Shown one piece after another: positions 1 through 8,100 of a stretch of DNA of 45,071 nt. The translations under genes and the position numbers were made by a program. This DNA is from Phycisphaerae bacterium (GTDB taxonomy: Bacteria; Planctomycetota; Phycisphaerae; UBA1845; PWPN01), in NCBI GenBank assembly GCA_012719955.1, contig JAAXZI010000234.1, positions 1 to 45,071 of the forward strand. The letters run 5' to 3'. Every line of letters begins with the position of its first letter. Position 1 is the first letter of the stretch. The notes under the pieces are model-generated. The model saw only the letters and a program-made list of their open reading frames with translations. It ran no database searches and was not told where the DNA came from.

Positions 1-137
1 GCAATGTAGTAGCGCGTCAAGGCCCGCTGCCGGCGTTCATCAAGCTTGCGACTGGCCGTCAGGGCCAGGGGATGCGCGGGAATCACCGTGCCCTGCCGGA
101 TGATCCGAGCGACTTTCTCGTCCAGTTGTGTATGCAT
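1..137 (-). CDS. Dihydrodipicolinate synthase family protein, N-terminal fragment cut by window edge
   Basis: I translated the minus strand by hand from the ATG at 137-135. The first residues read MHTQLDEKVARIIRQGTVIP, followed by AHPLALTASRKLDERRQRALTRYYI. This matches the usual start of planctomycete DapA/N-acetylneuraminate-lyase superfamily proteins, where a VIPAHPLAL stretch leads into the first strand and helix of a TIM barrel, followed by a conserved RQRAL-Y helix. Family members form a Schiff base between a barrel lysine and a 2-oxo acid; that lysine lies outside the window. The gene runs off the left edge, so only about 45 residues are visible. It follows the epimerase gene on the same strand (start of this gene 161 bases after the epimerase stop), and the two may form a sugar-acid aldolase/dehydrogenase unit. 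The reading frame stays open upstream of this ATG through repeat-like DNA, but a start there is unlikely. Confidence 0.72.
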   Translation of the reverse strand, partial: MHTQLDEKVARIIRQGTVIPAHPLALTASRKLDERRQRALTRYYI

Positions 138-187
138 ATCAGCAGCCCATTTTGCCACAGAGGACGCAGAGAGGATCAAAGAATTGG

Positions 188-256
188 AACCGCAGATACA
201 CGCGGATGGACGCAAATTAAGAAACTGATCCGCATCCATCTGCGTTCATCTGCGGT
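188..256. repeat. Imperfect inverted repeat (CGCAGAT...ATCTGCG type)
   Basis: The left arm is 188-213 (begins AACCGCAGATACACGCGGAT) and the right arm is 231-256 (ends ATCTGCGGTT). The arms match at about 22 of 26 positions around a 17-base loop. Immediately before it, at 152-176, lies a CACAGAGGACGCAGAGAGGA stretch, related to the one at 8643-8670. This looks like a mobile intergenic repeat that can form a hairpin between two same-strand genes. Whether it terminates transcription or marks a boundary is unknown. Confidence 0.6.
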
Positions 257-298
257 TAATCTGATTCTCTGCAATCTCTGCGGCCGTTGTGTTACTTG

Positions 299-1336
299 CT
301 AAAACTTCCCGTCGCGGACCTCGAAGTGCGTCGGCTTGCCGAGGCTCTCGCCGCCGCGCATGACCCAGTCCGCCGCCCATTCCATGATCTGTCCGACGGC
401 CACGCGCGGATAGCCCAGCAGCCGGTGGGAGCGCTGGGCATTGACCAACAGCGCGTCGGACGCCTCCTGGCCGGTGAAGCCGGGCGGCTTGCCCATCCAC
501 TGGCCGAACTGCTCGCAGATGCGGCGGACGCTCAACTGCTCCGGGCCGGTGATGTTGAGCACCAGCGGCGGCGAAGAGGCATGTTCCAGCGATTGGAGGG
601 CCTGGGCGTTGGCATCGCCCTGCCAGATTACGTTCACGTGACCCATGGACAGATCGATGGGCCGCCCCTCGAAGACTTTCCGGGCCAGGTCTACCAACAC
701 GCCGTAACGTACTTCGTTGGCGTAGGTGAGCCGCAGGGTGGTGACCGGCGTGCCGTGAATCCGGCTGAAATGCTCGAAGATGCGCTCCCGCCCCAGGCAG
801 CTCATGGCGTACTCGCCCACCGGGTCGACCGCGTCGGTCTCAACAGAACCGCCCTTCCAGAGCGGCGTCAGCGGGTACACGTTGCCGGTCGAGAAGACGA
901 CGATCCGGCTCTGGCGGTAACGCTCGGCGACCATGCCCGGCAGATAGCTGTTCATGGCCCAGGTGAGCGCCTCCTGGCCGGTGCTGCCGAACTTCATGCC
1001 AGCCATGAAGATCACGTTGGGGGCATCTGGAAGTCGTTGGAGGGCCTCACGGTCCAGCAGATCGCAGGCAACGGTCTCAACTTTCCAGCTTTTCAGGCGG
1101 GCCTCCAGGCCGGGTACCGAGAAGCGGGCCACGCCGATCACCCGGCGGCGCACGCCGGCTTCCTCGCTGGCCCGAACGGCCATGCGGGCCAGCGTCGGCC
1201 CCATCTTGCCGCCCACGCCCAGCACTAGAATGTCGCCCTCAACCCGCCGGAGCGATTCGATCAGCCCCGGCGTCGGCGCGCTGAGGCGATCTTCGAGGTC
1301 GGCAATGTCTCGAATGGGGTCCGCGGTCACAACCAT
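299..1336 (-). CDS. NAD-dependent epimerase/dehydratase (extended SDR) family protein
   Basis: This 345-residue cytoplasmic protein has a Rossmann fold at about residues 34-160. The glycine-rich loop reads GVGGKMGPTLARMA, and ARFSVPG follows the second strand. A serine-containing strand reads IVVFSTGNVYPLTP. The usual YxxxK is replaced by a YAMSCLGRE segment, so the catalytic lysine is not evident. The C-terminal half has the substrate-domain look of sugar-nucleotide epimerases, with LNITGPEQLSVRRICEQFG as a late motif. Exact reaction and substrate are unknown. In planctomycetes such proteins often sit beside a dihydrodipicolinate-synthase-family gene, and that is the downstream neighbour here (1-137). 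The start is the ATG at 1336; no strong ribosome binding site is visible. Confidence 0.85.
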   Translation of the reverse strand: MVVTADPIRDIADLEDRLSAPTPGLIESLRRVEGDILVLGVGGKMGPTLARMAVRASEEAGVRRRVIGVARFSVPGLEARLKSWKVETVACDLLDREALQRLPDAPNVIFMAGMKFGSTGQEALTWAMNSYLPGMVAERYRQSRIVVFSTGNVYPLTPLWKGGSVETDAVDPVGEYAMSCLGRERIFEHFSRIHGTPVTTLRLTYANEVRYGVLVDLARKVFEGRPIDLSMGHVNVIWQGDANAQALQSLEHASSPPLVLNITGPEQLSVRRICEQFGQWMGKPPGFTGQEASDALLVNAQRSHRLLGYPRVAVGQIMEWAADWVMRGGESLGKPTHFEVRDGKF

Positions 1337-1604
1337 GAAAGCCCTCCCGGCAGATCAAATCCAATGTCCATCTGTGCCGGGCGGCAGTGTACAACAAAAA
1401 CAGCGGGTCGGGAATATCTTCCCGTGGTTCAAGTGCGCGCCTGTCCAATGCGCGGTCTGTTCGAAGGGCTCAGTTTAGCAACAGGTACTCGCTGAAAAAA
1501 CACGCTCTCACAAGCTGATTTTGCAGGAGCATTGACAAACCGCCCTGAGTGCCGCATCTTCCCCCACTGGTATCTGGAATTATCTCTTTCAGGTAGCTGA
1601 TCAC

Positions 1605-2273
1605 ATGACACCCACAACCGCATCGCTGCCCGAGGGCGTGATTTTCGATATGGACGGCGTCCTGCTCGATTCGGAGCCGTTCATCTGCAAGGCCGCATGC
1701 ATGATGTTCGCGGAGCGCGGGCTTACCGTGCAGCCGGAGGACTTCCTGCCCTTCGTGGGCGCGGGCGAGAACCGCTATGTCGGCGGCGTGGCTGAGAAAT
1801 ACAACTTTCCGCTGGTCATCGAAGAAGCCAAGAAGCGGACCTACGACATCTACCTCGACATCATCCGCGGACAGCTCGAAGCCCTGCCGGGGGTACACAC
1901 GTTTTTGGAGAAGTGCCGCAAGGCCGGGAAGAAGATCGCCCTGGCGACCAGCGCGGACTTCCGCAAAGCCGAAGGCAACCTGCGCGAGATCAAACTGCCT
2001 ATGTCCACCTTTGACGCCATCGTGACCGGCGAGGACGTGGTACACAGGAAACCGGACCCGGAGATCTTCCTGACCGCGGCCCGGAAGCTGGGGCTGGATC
2101 CGCGGCGCTGCCTGGTGGTTGAGGACGCGGTCAACGGCGTGGCGGCGGCCCGGGCGGCCGGAGCCCGGTGCCTGGCCCTGACCACCACTTTCACCCCCGA
2201 GCAACTGGCCGGTGCCGACTGGTTCGGGCCGAACCTGGCGGAAGCCCCGGTCGAGGTCCTGTGCTGGCCTTAG
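1605..2273 (+). CDS. HAD-superfamily phosphatase / beta-phosphoglucomutase-like
   Basis: This 222-residue cytosolic protein carries all four HAD motifs. Motif I is FDMDGVLLDSE, with nucleophile Asp15 and acid/base Asp17. Motif II is the Ser in LATSADF, motif III is the Lys in HRKPDPEIF, and motif IV is VVEDAVNGV. The helical cap inserted after motif I (about residues 25-85) places it in subfamily IA with beta-phosphoglucomutases and phosphoglycolate-type phosphatases. Substrate cannot be assigned; a sugar phosphate is the usual choice for this clade. It is transcribed away from the epimerase gene, with about 270 bases between them. The start at 1605 places motif I at the normal distance from the N terminus. 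Its own Shine-Dalgarno is weak. Confidence 0.92.
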   Translation: MTPTTASLPEGVIFDMDGVLLDSEPFICKAACMMFAERGLTVQPEDFLPFVGAGENRYVGGVAEKYNFPLVIEEAKKRTYDIYLDIIRGQLEALPGVHTFLEKCRKAGKKIALATSADFRKAEGNLREIKLPMSTFDAIVTGEDVVHRKPDPEIFLTAARKLGLDPRRCLVVEDAVNGVAAARAAGARCLALTTTFTPEQLAGADWFGPNLAEAPVEVLCWP

Positions 2274-2399
2274 GCCGGCCGGTTCGGTGGGGTTCGTTTC
2301 GGGCGGCTGCGAAATCCCCTTCGCTCATCAGCCGGGTGCGTCGATGTGCACCCATCAGCGCCGCCGCCTGAAATCTTGTTGCTGAGCGCGGCAGGTGGA

Positions 2400-2606
2400 T
2401 CAAGCCTTGGCTATGACGGCATTCAGCTCTTTCAACAGGCCGGGGGTGTCGCCGCCACAGTGCTTGCGGGCGAAATGGTGCAGCGGGACCGGCGGCGGGT
2501 CGGCCTGGCAGTCCTCGCACATGCCGTGCCGCAGAAAAACGTCAAAGGCTTGCGGATAGGCGGCCAACAGGTCTCGAACGGTGGTATTCTCGTCGATCGC
2601 CAACAT
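2400..2606 (-). CDS. Small DUF1858/ScdA-N-like protein
   Basis: This 68-residue cytoplasmic protein begins with a pattern typical of the DUF1858 / ScdA N-terminal domain: TTVRDLLAAYPQAFDVFLRHGM followed by CEDC. In that family a short helical bundle carries a CxxC-type cysteine motif, often fused or adjacent to hybrid-cluster, Fe-S repair or hemerythrin-like proteins. Here C and C of MCEDCQ plus a third Cys in RKHCGGD are candidates for metal or redox chemistry. The downstream PPVPLHHFARKHCGGD segment also matches free-standing members. It ends convergently with the HAD gene and has no operon partner. An AGGAG lies about 11 bases before the ATG, a rather long spacing. Confidence 0.75.
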   Translation of the reverse strand: MLAIDENTTVRDLLAAYPQAFDVFLRHGMCEDCQADPPPVPLHHFARKHCGGDTPGLLKELNAVIAKA

Positions 2607-2705
2607 GATGGTCGTATCTCCTCAAACAAAAAGCCCGGCCCGACGCCGAAGCGTGGGGTTATAGGGGACCGCCGAGGCGACGGCAAGGTGGATCTGAATC
2701 CCCCG

Positions 2706-2788
2706 GGGGTGGGCATTTACCCGCCGGTATTTTGGAGGGCGGGCATCTTGCCCGCCGGAATTCTCGGGGGGCGGGCATCTTGCCCGCC
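2706..2788. repeat. Family A palindromes: three tandem copies of GGCGGGCATCTTGCCCGCC
   Basis: Two near-identical copies lie at 2734-2756 and 2766-2788, and a decayed copy (GGGTGGGCATTTACCCGCC) lies at 2706-2724. The core can fold as GGCGGGCA / TGCCCGCC with a very short loop. Each copy is preceded by a G-rich GGAGG or GGGGG. Other copies are at 8399-8421, 10636-10658, 10686-10704 and 42182-42204. The element resembles REP/BIME-type palindromes in size and clustering; no transposase of the RAYT type is in the window. Confidence 0.85.
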
Positions 2789-2814
2789 GTATCCGAGCCC
2801 CGAGCGCCAGCGAG

Positions 2815-2868
2815 GGGACAGGGAGACAAGGCGAAGAGGGGACAAGGAGACAAGGGGACAAGGAGATA
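2815..2868 (+). repeat. Purine-rich heptamer-type tandem repeat (GGGGACAAGGAGACAAG)
   Basis: Units of GGGGACA and AGGAGACA alternate through this stretch. The strand is nearly all purine plus C, with periodic ACA. Such arrays are seen between genes in several environmental bacterial lineages. No coding or structural role is evident. Confidence 0.75.
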
Positions 2869-2976
2869 CGGGGTGCCAGCTTGGGGCTGCGGTTTGCCCA
2901 AGCGACCGAACGTGCGTTTAGCAATGGCCGTGCGGAGGCCGGCCGTTGTGGCGGATACCGACGGTCAGGGGCTGAA

Positions 2977-3060
2977 ACGGCCGGCACAGAGCCCGGCCGC
3001 CACGCGAGGAGCAGGCGGGCAGACCGTGTGAGAACGGCCGGTACGGAGCCCGGCCGCTAC
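2977..3060. repeat. Direct repeat pair of a GC-rich 27-mer
   Basis: Two copies of ACGGCCGGYACRGAGCCCGG plus CCGCYAC lie at 2977-3003 and 3034-3060, differing at three positions. Each copy contains an internal CGGCCGG / CCGGCCG inverted pair and could form a short hairpin. It lies just downstream of the SGNH hydrolase stop (read on the minus strand). Confidence 0.75.
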
Positions 3061-3141
3061 CCGCGAACGGGATAGCGGCAAACGACCGCCACGCAGGGGC
3101 AGCGGGGTGTATAAATACACTGAAGTTAGCACGTTTTGGAC

Positions 3142-3963
3142 TTATAGCCGTATGCCGTGAGCTTTGGCCGTGTCCAGCAGCACGCGGGCCATGATCTTGT
3201 AGCCGACGGAGTGCGGGTGCAGGCCGTCGCGGGCCAGGTCCTTCCGCAGGGCGCCCTTGGCGTCCTGGACCGCAGAGGCGTAATCCACGTAGATACATCC
3301 CTTGGCCTGGCAGGCGGCCTTGAGCCGCTCGTTGATTCGGGCCCGCAGGTAAGTGCGCTGGCCGTGCAGGCGGTAATCCTCGTTGGTGGGCAGGATGGAG
3401 CAGACAAAGACCTTGATGTCCGCGGCCAGGGCCGCATCCATCATGGCTTCGATGGAGGCGGTTACCGCGTTGATGATCTCATCGTCGGGCTTGTCCGCCC
3501 GGATCATATCCGCTACGTCGTTCGTGCCGGCCAGGATCACCACGTTCCGCGGCCGGAGTTGAATCACGTCGGCCTCGAACCGCTTGACCATGACCGAGGC
3601 CAGGTCGCTGCTGATGCCGCGGTTCTCGATGATCTCGCCGAGGGCGGGGCTGAAGTAGACATGCAGGTTCCACAGCTCGGTGATCGAGTCGCCCATGAAG
3701 ACCGTGCCGACTTCCTTATCCTCACGGATGATCTGCTCGTTCCAGAAGTCGAAGAACCCCCGCCGGACGTCAGCAGCGCCGTTTGCGCCGAACTTGCCCG
3801 GCCGGATGACGGTCCGGCGCTCGGCGGCCGTGCGGGCCACCCGGGCCACACGATGAACTTCCGGCAGGGCCAGTCGTTCCGACGGCTGATGGCACCCCGG
3901 GCCGGTGAATGCCAGGGTGGAAAACAGAACAGACACGACAAGTCGACGAGATCGGTTCTGCAC
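3142..3963 (-). CDS. Exported SGNH/GDSL-family hydrolase
   Basis: This 273-residue protein has the conserved blocks of SGNH esterases. Block I is FMGDSITELW, with nucleophile Ser93. Block III is ILAGTNDVADMI. Block V is DGLHPHSVGYKIMA, with Asp246 and His249. Such enzymes remove acetyl or other acyl groups from sugars or lipids; in a glycan-degrading region carbohydrate deacetylation is plausible. Residues 1-23 form a signal sequence (basic start, then hydrophobic VVSVLFSTLAF). A Cys at 24 follows GPG, which is a weak lipobox, so secretion or lipidation cannot be decided. Translation appears to start at GTG (3963), supported by a very strong AGGAGGAGGG six bases upstream. The adjacent upstream gene (4181 on) is divergent. 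Confidence 0.88.
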   Translation of the reverse strand: MQNRSRRLVVSVLFSTLAFTGPGCHQPSERLALPEVHRVARVARTAAERRTVIRPGKFGANGAADVRRGFFDFWNEQIIREDKEVGTVFMGDSITELWNLHVYFSPALGEIIENRGISSDLASVMVKRFEADVIQLRPRNVVILAGTNDVADMIRADKPDDEIINAVTASIEAMMDAALAADIKVFVCSILPTNEDYRLHGQRTYLRARINERLKAACQAKGCIYVDYASAVQDAKGALRKDLARDGLHPHSVGYKIMARVLLDTAKAHGIRL

Positions 3964-4070
3964 GATGACCCTCCTCCTTCCGCAAGATGATTTCGTGTTG
4001 GATGAGCAGTATACGGACAGCGTTCCGGCGTGAAAAGCATGGGCGATATTCCCGCATGTGTGCTGTATGC

Positions 4071-4088
4071 CACGGCTCTTGAGCCGTG
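4071..4088. repeat. Family B palindrome CACGGCTCTTGAGCCGTG
   Basis: This is a perfect 8-base stem with a TT centre, in the divergent gap between the SGNH hydrolase and the RmlD-like gene. The same core recurs at 24001, 27194-27313 and 36344-36485, so it is a dispersed repeat rather than a local operator. Confidence 0.8.
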
Positions 4089-4180
4089 AACCTCGGGGGT
4101 AACGTGGACAGGGGTGCAGTCCCCGATGACAATACGGCCCGCCGGCCGGCGTTCAGATGGGCCGGCAAGAGGATGGTCTG

Positions 4181-5098
4181 ATGAAACGAATAATAGTCAC
4201 AGGCGCATCGGGATTTGTGGCGGGAAGCGTGATCTGCCAGGCCGGGCCGGAATGGGAGGTGCATGCATTCTCTCAGAAACCCGCGCCATTCCAGCGCGAG
4301 GGACTGATCTGGCATCAGCACGGTCCGCTGGCGGAACTGCTCCAACCGGGCGAGTTGGAACGGCGCTTCCGCGAGATTCAACCGGACGCGGTCATCCATA
4401 TAGCCGCCATCCCTGATATCGACTACTGCGAGCAACACCCCGACGTCGCCGACGAGGTCAATGTCAACTACACCATCGCACTGGCCGAGATGTGCCGCCA
4501 GCAGAAGGTGCGGATGGTCTTCACTTCCACGGACACCGTGTTTGACGGGAACAAAGGTCATTACGCCGAAACCGACCCCCCTGCTCCGGTCAACCACTAC
4601 GGCCATACCAAGCTGCGGGCCGAGCGGGCGGTAGCCGACCGGCTGGAGGATTTCTGCATCGCCCGGCTAGCCATCGTGATGGGGCTGCGTTTCTACGGCC
4701 AGGGGAACTCCTTTCTATGCCGGCTGAGGGACACCCTCGAATCCGGTCGTGAGGCAAGCGTGCCGGCCGAGGAGATCCGCTCGCCGGTCGACGTGGTGAC
4801 GGCCGGTCGGGCGCTGCTGGAACTGGCGGGCAATACGTTCCAGGGGATCATTCACCTGGCCGGCAATGACCGCCTGAGCCGGCTGGACTTCTCCCGCATG
4901 ATCGCCGGGCGGCTCGGATACCCGCCGGAGCGGGTCGTCGCGGCGACCGCGGCGGACATCCCCGGCCGGGCGCGACGCCCGCGCGACGCCTCACTGGACA
5001 ACTCCACGGCTAGATCCGCCTTGAAGACGCCCATGCGAGGGCTGCTGGATGGGCTCGAACTCGTGCTGAGTACCGAGCGCATGAAAGACGAGAGATGA
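4181..5098 (+). CDS. RmlD-like NAD(P)-dependent sugar reductase (extended SDR)
   Basis: This 305-residue cytoplasmic oxidoreductase begins MKRIIVTGASGFVAGS, the nucleotide-binding loop of extended SDRs. STDTVFDGNKGHYAE matches the STDYVFDG motif of dTDP-4-dehydrorhamnose reductases, and YGHTKLRAE supplies the catalytic Tyr and Lys. The later LAGNDRLSRLDFSRMIAGRLG is also typical of RmlD-type proteins. The reaction is likely reduction of a keto sugar or keto sugar nucleotide; true dTDP-rhamnose synthesis is not supported because no rmlABC genes are nearby. I chose the ATG at 4181 over an upstream in-frame ATG at 4157, because AAGAGGA lies seven bases before it and the Rossmann strand then starts at residue 2. 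The large glycosidase follows after 24 bases, so co-transcription is likely. Confidence 0.88.
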   Translation: MKRIIVTGASGFVAGSVICQAGPEWEVHAFSQKPAPFQREGLIWHQHGPLAELLQPGELERRFREIQPDAVIHIAAIPDIDYCEQHPDVADEVNVNYTIALAEMCRQQKVRMVFTSTDTVFDGNKGHYAETDPPAPVNHYGHTKLRAERAVADRLEDFCIARLAIVMGLRFYGQGNSFLCRLRDTLESGREASVPAEEIRSPVDVVTAGRALLELAGNTFQGIIHLAGNDRLSRLDFSRMIAGRLGYPPERVVAATAADIPGRARRPRDASLDNSTARSALKTPMRGLLDGLELVLSTERMKDER

Positions 5099-5122
5099 CA
5101 GCGAAGAGATAAGGGATCCACG

Positions 5123-8100
5123 ATGAAAGATAGAAGCTCCCGTCACACGGGTTGGGCCGCCTTGGCCGTGATGGTGGCAGTGCTGGCGGTGGCCGTACCT
5201 GTGGTGGCTGACGATGCGCCGGTTGCCGCCCTGTTTGACTTTCCCCCTGCCCGGGTCGAGCCGGTATTGCTGGAAAAGCTCGGCGAGCAACTGAAGTCCG
5301 CCGGGTATTCGGTCATTTCGATCGATGCCGACCTGTTGTGCGACCCGGCCCGGCTGAGTGCCGATCAGATCGATCTGCTGGTGCTGCCCAACGCGGGCGT
5401 GTTGCCGGCACGGGCCATGGGACCCGTCGAGAAGTACCTCAAGGGCGGCGGGGACCTGATCGCCCTGCGCACGCCCATGTGGCAGACGGCCCTCATCGAG
5501 GTGGCCGGCCAGTGGACCACCCGCGAGGCCTATGCCCGATCGACGGCCGGCCAGTTGCCGGAGCACGTACTGTTTTCGTTTGATGATCCCGAGAGCATCT
5601 CCGGCTGGGAGCGATCCACCAATCACCCCGAAGTCGCCACCCGGTACGAGATTACGGCCGACGGCCCCGCTCCCGGCCGGCACGCCCTGCACGTCACCAT
5701 CCCGAATCTCGATGGCTGGGACACGATTGGTGATCACCATCTCGATCGGCCCTTTCCCGAGGGGCACACGCTGACGGTCTTCTCGGCCCGCGGCGGCCCG
5801 CGTACCACCCGCCTGGTGGTGGAATGGGTGGAGAAGGACGGCTCGCGATGGATGGCGGTGGTGCCGATCTTCGAGACGTGGACGCGAATCGCTCTGCCGC
5901 CGGAGGCGTTCACCTACTGGGAGAGCGTTCCGGCCAGGGCCAAGACGCGATTCCGGCCGGAGAACGCCGCCAAGCTGACCGTGGGATTGGCCTTCACGCA
6001 CACCGGGCAGGTCGGCGGCCGGCACGAGTTCTGGATCGGCCCCTTCGGCACGGCGAAGCCCTCGCCTGAATACGCCTTGCTGGTCGAGGACTTCGCGCCG
6101 CCGGTGCTGGACACGCTCTCGCCGGGGTACAAGCTGTTCGAGTGTACGCAGGTGGCGCGGCTGGACGGTGTCAGCAGTGAATTTGCCTTTCCCCGCAAAG
6201 GTTTGCCGCTTCCCCGGCAGATACGCTCGCCTCAGCCGCGCCCGCAGGGCAACGGGTTCGACAAACGCCGCGACTGGCGGTGGATACCGCTCCTGGAAGC
6301 CACATCCGGGGGTGTAAATGGATGGCGTGGCACGCCTGCGACGATGCTGGTCCATGCGGGTGGACGGTACAAGGGTGGAATCTGGGCATCGTTTGGGATC
6401 GGCGATCCGGAGTGGTACCTGCACGAGGAGGTACTGACGGGCATCGGGCGAATTGCCCGGCGGATTCGTGACGGCCTGTTTCTGATCGACGCCGGAACGG
6501 ATCGCTATACCTACCTTGAGGGCCAGCCGGTCCGCCTGGGGGCCCGGATGGTCAACCTGGGCCGCCAGACATGGTCCGATGTCCGCCTGAATCTGATTCT
6601 GGACCGGATAGATGGGTCACGCTCCCTTCAAGAGAGCACGCGATCTGTCATACACGAGGAGAGATTGACTCTGGAACCGGGCCAGAAGGCGACACGGGTT
6701 TTCGAAGAGTCGCCCGCCGGCACTTTCGCTGACTACGTGCTTCGCGCGGTGGTAACTCTGAGCGGGGCTGGTGAGTCGTTGGGCAACGACGCCTACGTAT
6801 ACCGCCCCAGGCCCCAGAAGCGTTTTGTGACAGTCCGCAACGGCGAGTTCTTCCTCGACGGCAGGCGATGGCGGGCCCACGGGGTCAACTACATGCCCTC
6901 CTCGGGGATTGGAGCGGAGGATTACCATTATTTTGAGCATTGGCTGGGAGCGCAATCCTATGACCCGGCGGTGATCGAGCGCGACCTGCAACACGTCAGA
7001 GACCTTGGCCTGAACGCGGTGAGCATCTTCATCGACCACAGGATCATCGCCGAGAGCAACCTGCTGGACTTCCTGCGTCTGGCGGAAAAGCACGACCTCA
7101 AGGTGAACCTGTCGCTGCGGCCCGGGACGCCGATGGACTTTCAGTGGCCCAAAATCCGCGAGCTTATCGAGTATCACCGGCTGGCGGAAAACGACACCGT
7201 CTTCGCGTTCGATCTTGCCTGGGAACCCATGTGGCGGGGACATAACCAGCGCCGACCCTACGACCGCGAGTGGGAAGCGTGGATTGTCGAACGCTACGGC
7301 AGCGTCGAAAATGCGGAGAAGGACTGGGCTTTCAAAGTGCCGCGCGACGCGGACGGCAAGGTCACCAACCCCCTGCCCCACCAGATTGACACGGACGGCC
7401 AGTGGCGGCGGATGGTCGCGGCCTACCGGCGGTTTCTCGATACGCTGCTCTACCAGCGCTACAACGCCGCCCGGCGACTCGTGCGGAGCATCGCCCCGCA
7501 TCAGTTCGTGAGCTTCCGCATGGCCGAGGCCGGCAACCCGACGTTCAAGGTGGACGGCTGGATCGCGTATGACTTCCCCTACCTGGCCGGCGCGGTGGAC
7601 ATGCTGGCGCCCGAAGCCTACGGACGGCTGGGCGACTGGGAAAAGATCAAGCCGGCGATGTTCGAGGCCGAGTACGGCCGCTGGGCCGCGCCGGACAAAC
7701 CCTTTATCTGGGCCGAAGCGGGCATGAGCGTGTGGGACCTCTCGCACGAACGGTCCGAGCCCGAGCAGATGGAGAACCAGGCGGAGTACTACCGCGATTT
7801 CTACCGCATGCTGATCGCCAGCGGGGCCGACGGCGTGTTCTACTGGTGGTATCCGGGCGGGTTCCGCTGCCATGAGAATAGCGACTACGGGATCATCAAC
7901 CCGGACGGCTCCGACCGGGCGGTGACCAAGGTGATCCGCGAACATGCACACAAGTTCCTGGAGGGGCCGTCGCAAAAGCCGGTTGATTACTGGATCGAGT
8001 TCGATCGCGATGCCCACACCGACGGGATCACCGGCGTCTATACGACCGTCGGGAAGGAGTTCTGGAAAGCTCTGGAGGATGGCCGGACGCCGGGACTGCG

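Larger units (their letters stand above)
2607..3141. other. Gene-free interval packed with repeats
   Basis: These 535 bases between the DUF1858-like gene and the SGNH hydrolase gene contain no convincing gene. Short open frames on both strands are translations of repeats. The interval holds at least three repeat types, each listed separately (2706-2788, 2815-2868 and 2977-3060). Confidence 0.7.

Noticed and set aside
1470..2204. A 244-codon minus-strand frame
   Set aside because: It is antisense to the HAD gene, which has all four motifs.
2622..3031. Overlapping short frames reading LPRA/GARGS-type peptides
   Set aside because: They are translations of the family A palindromes and purine repeats; the reading frames differ between strands and have no start signal.
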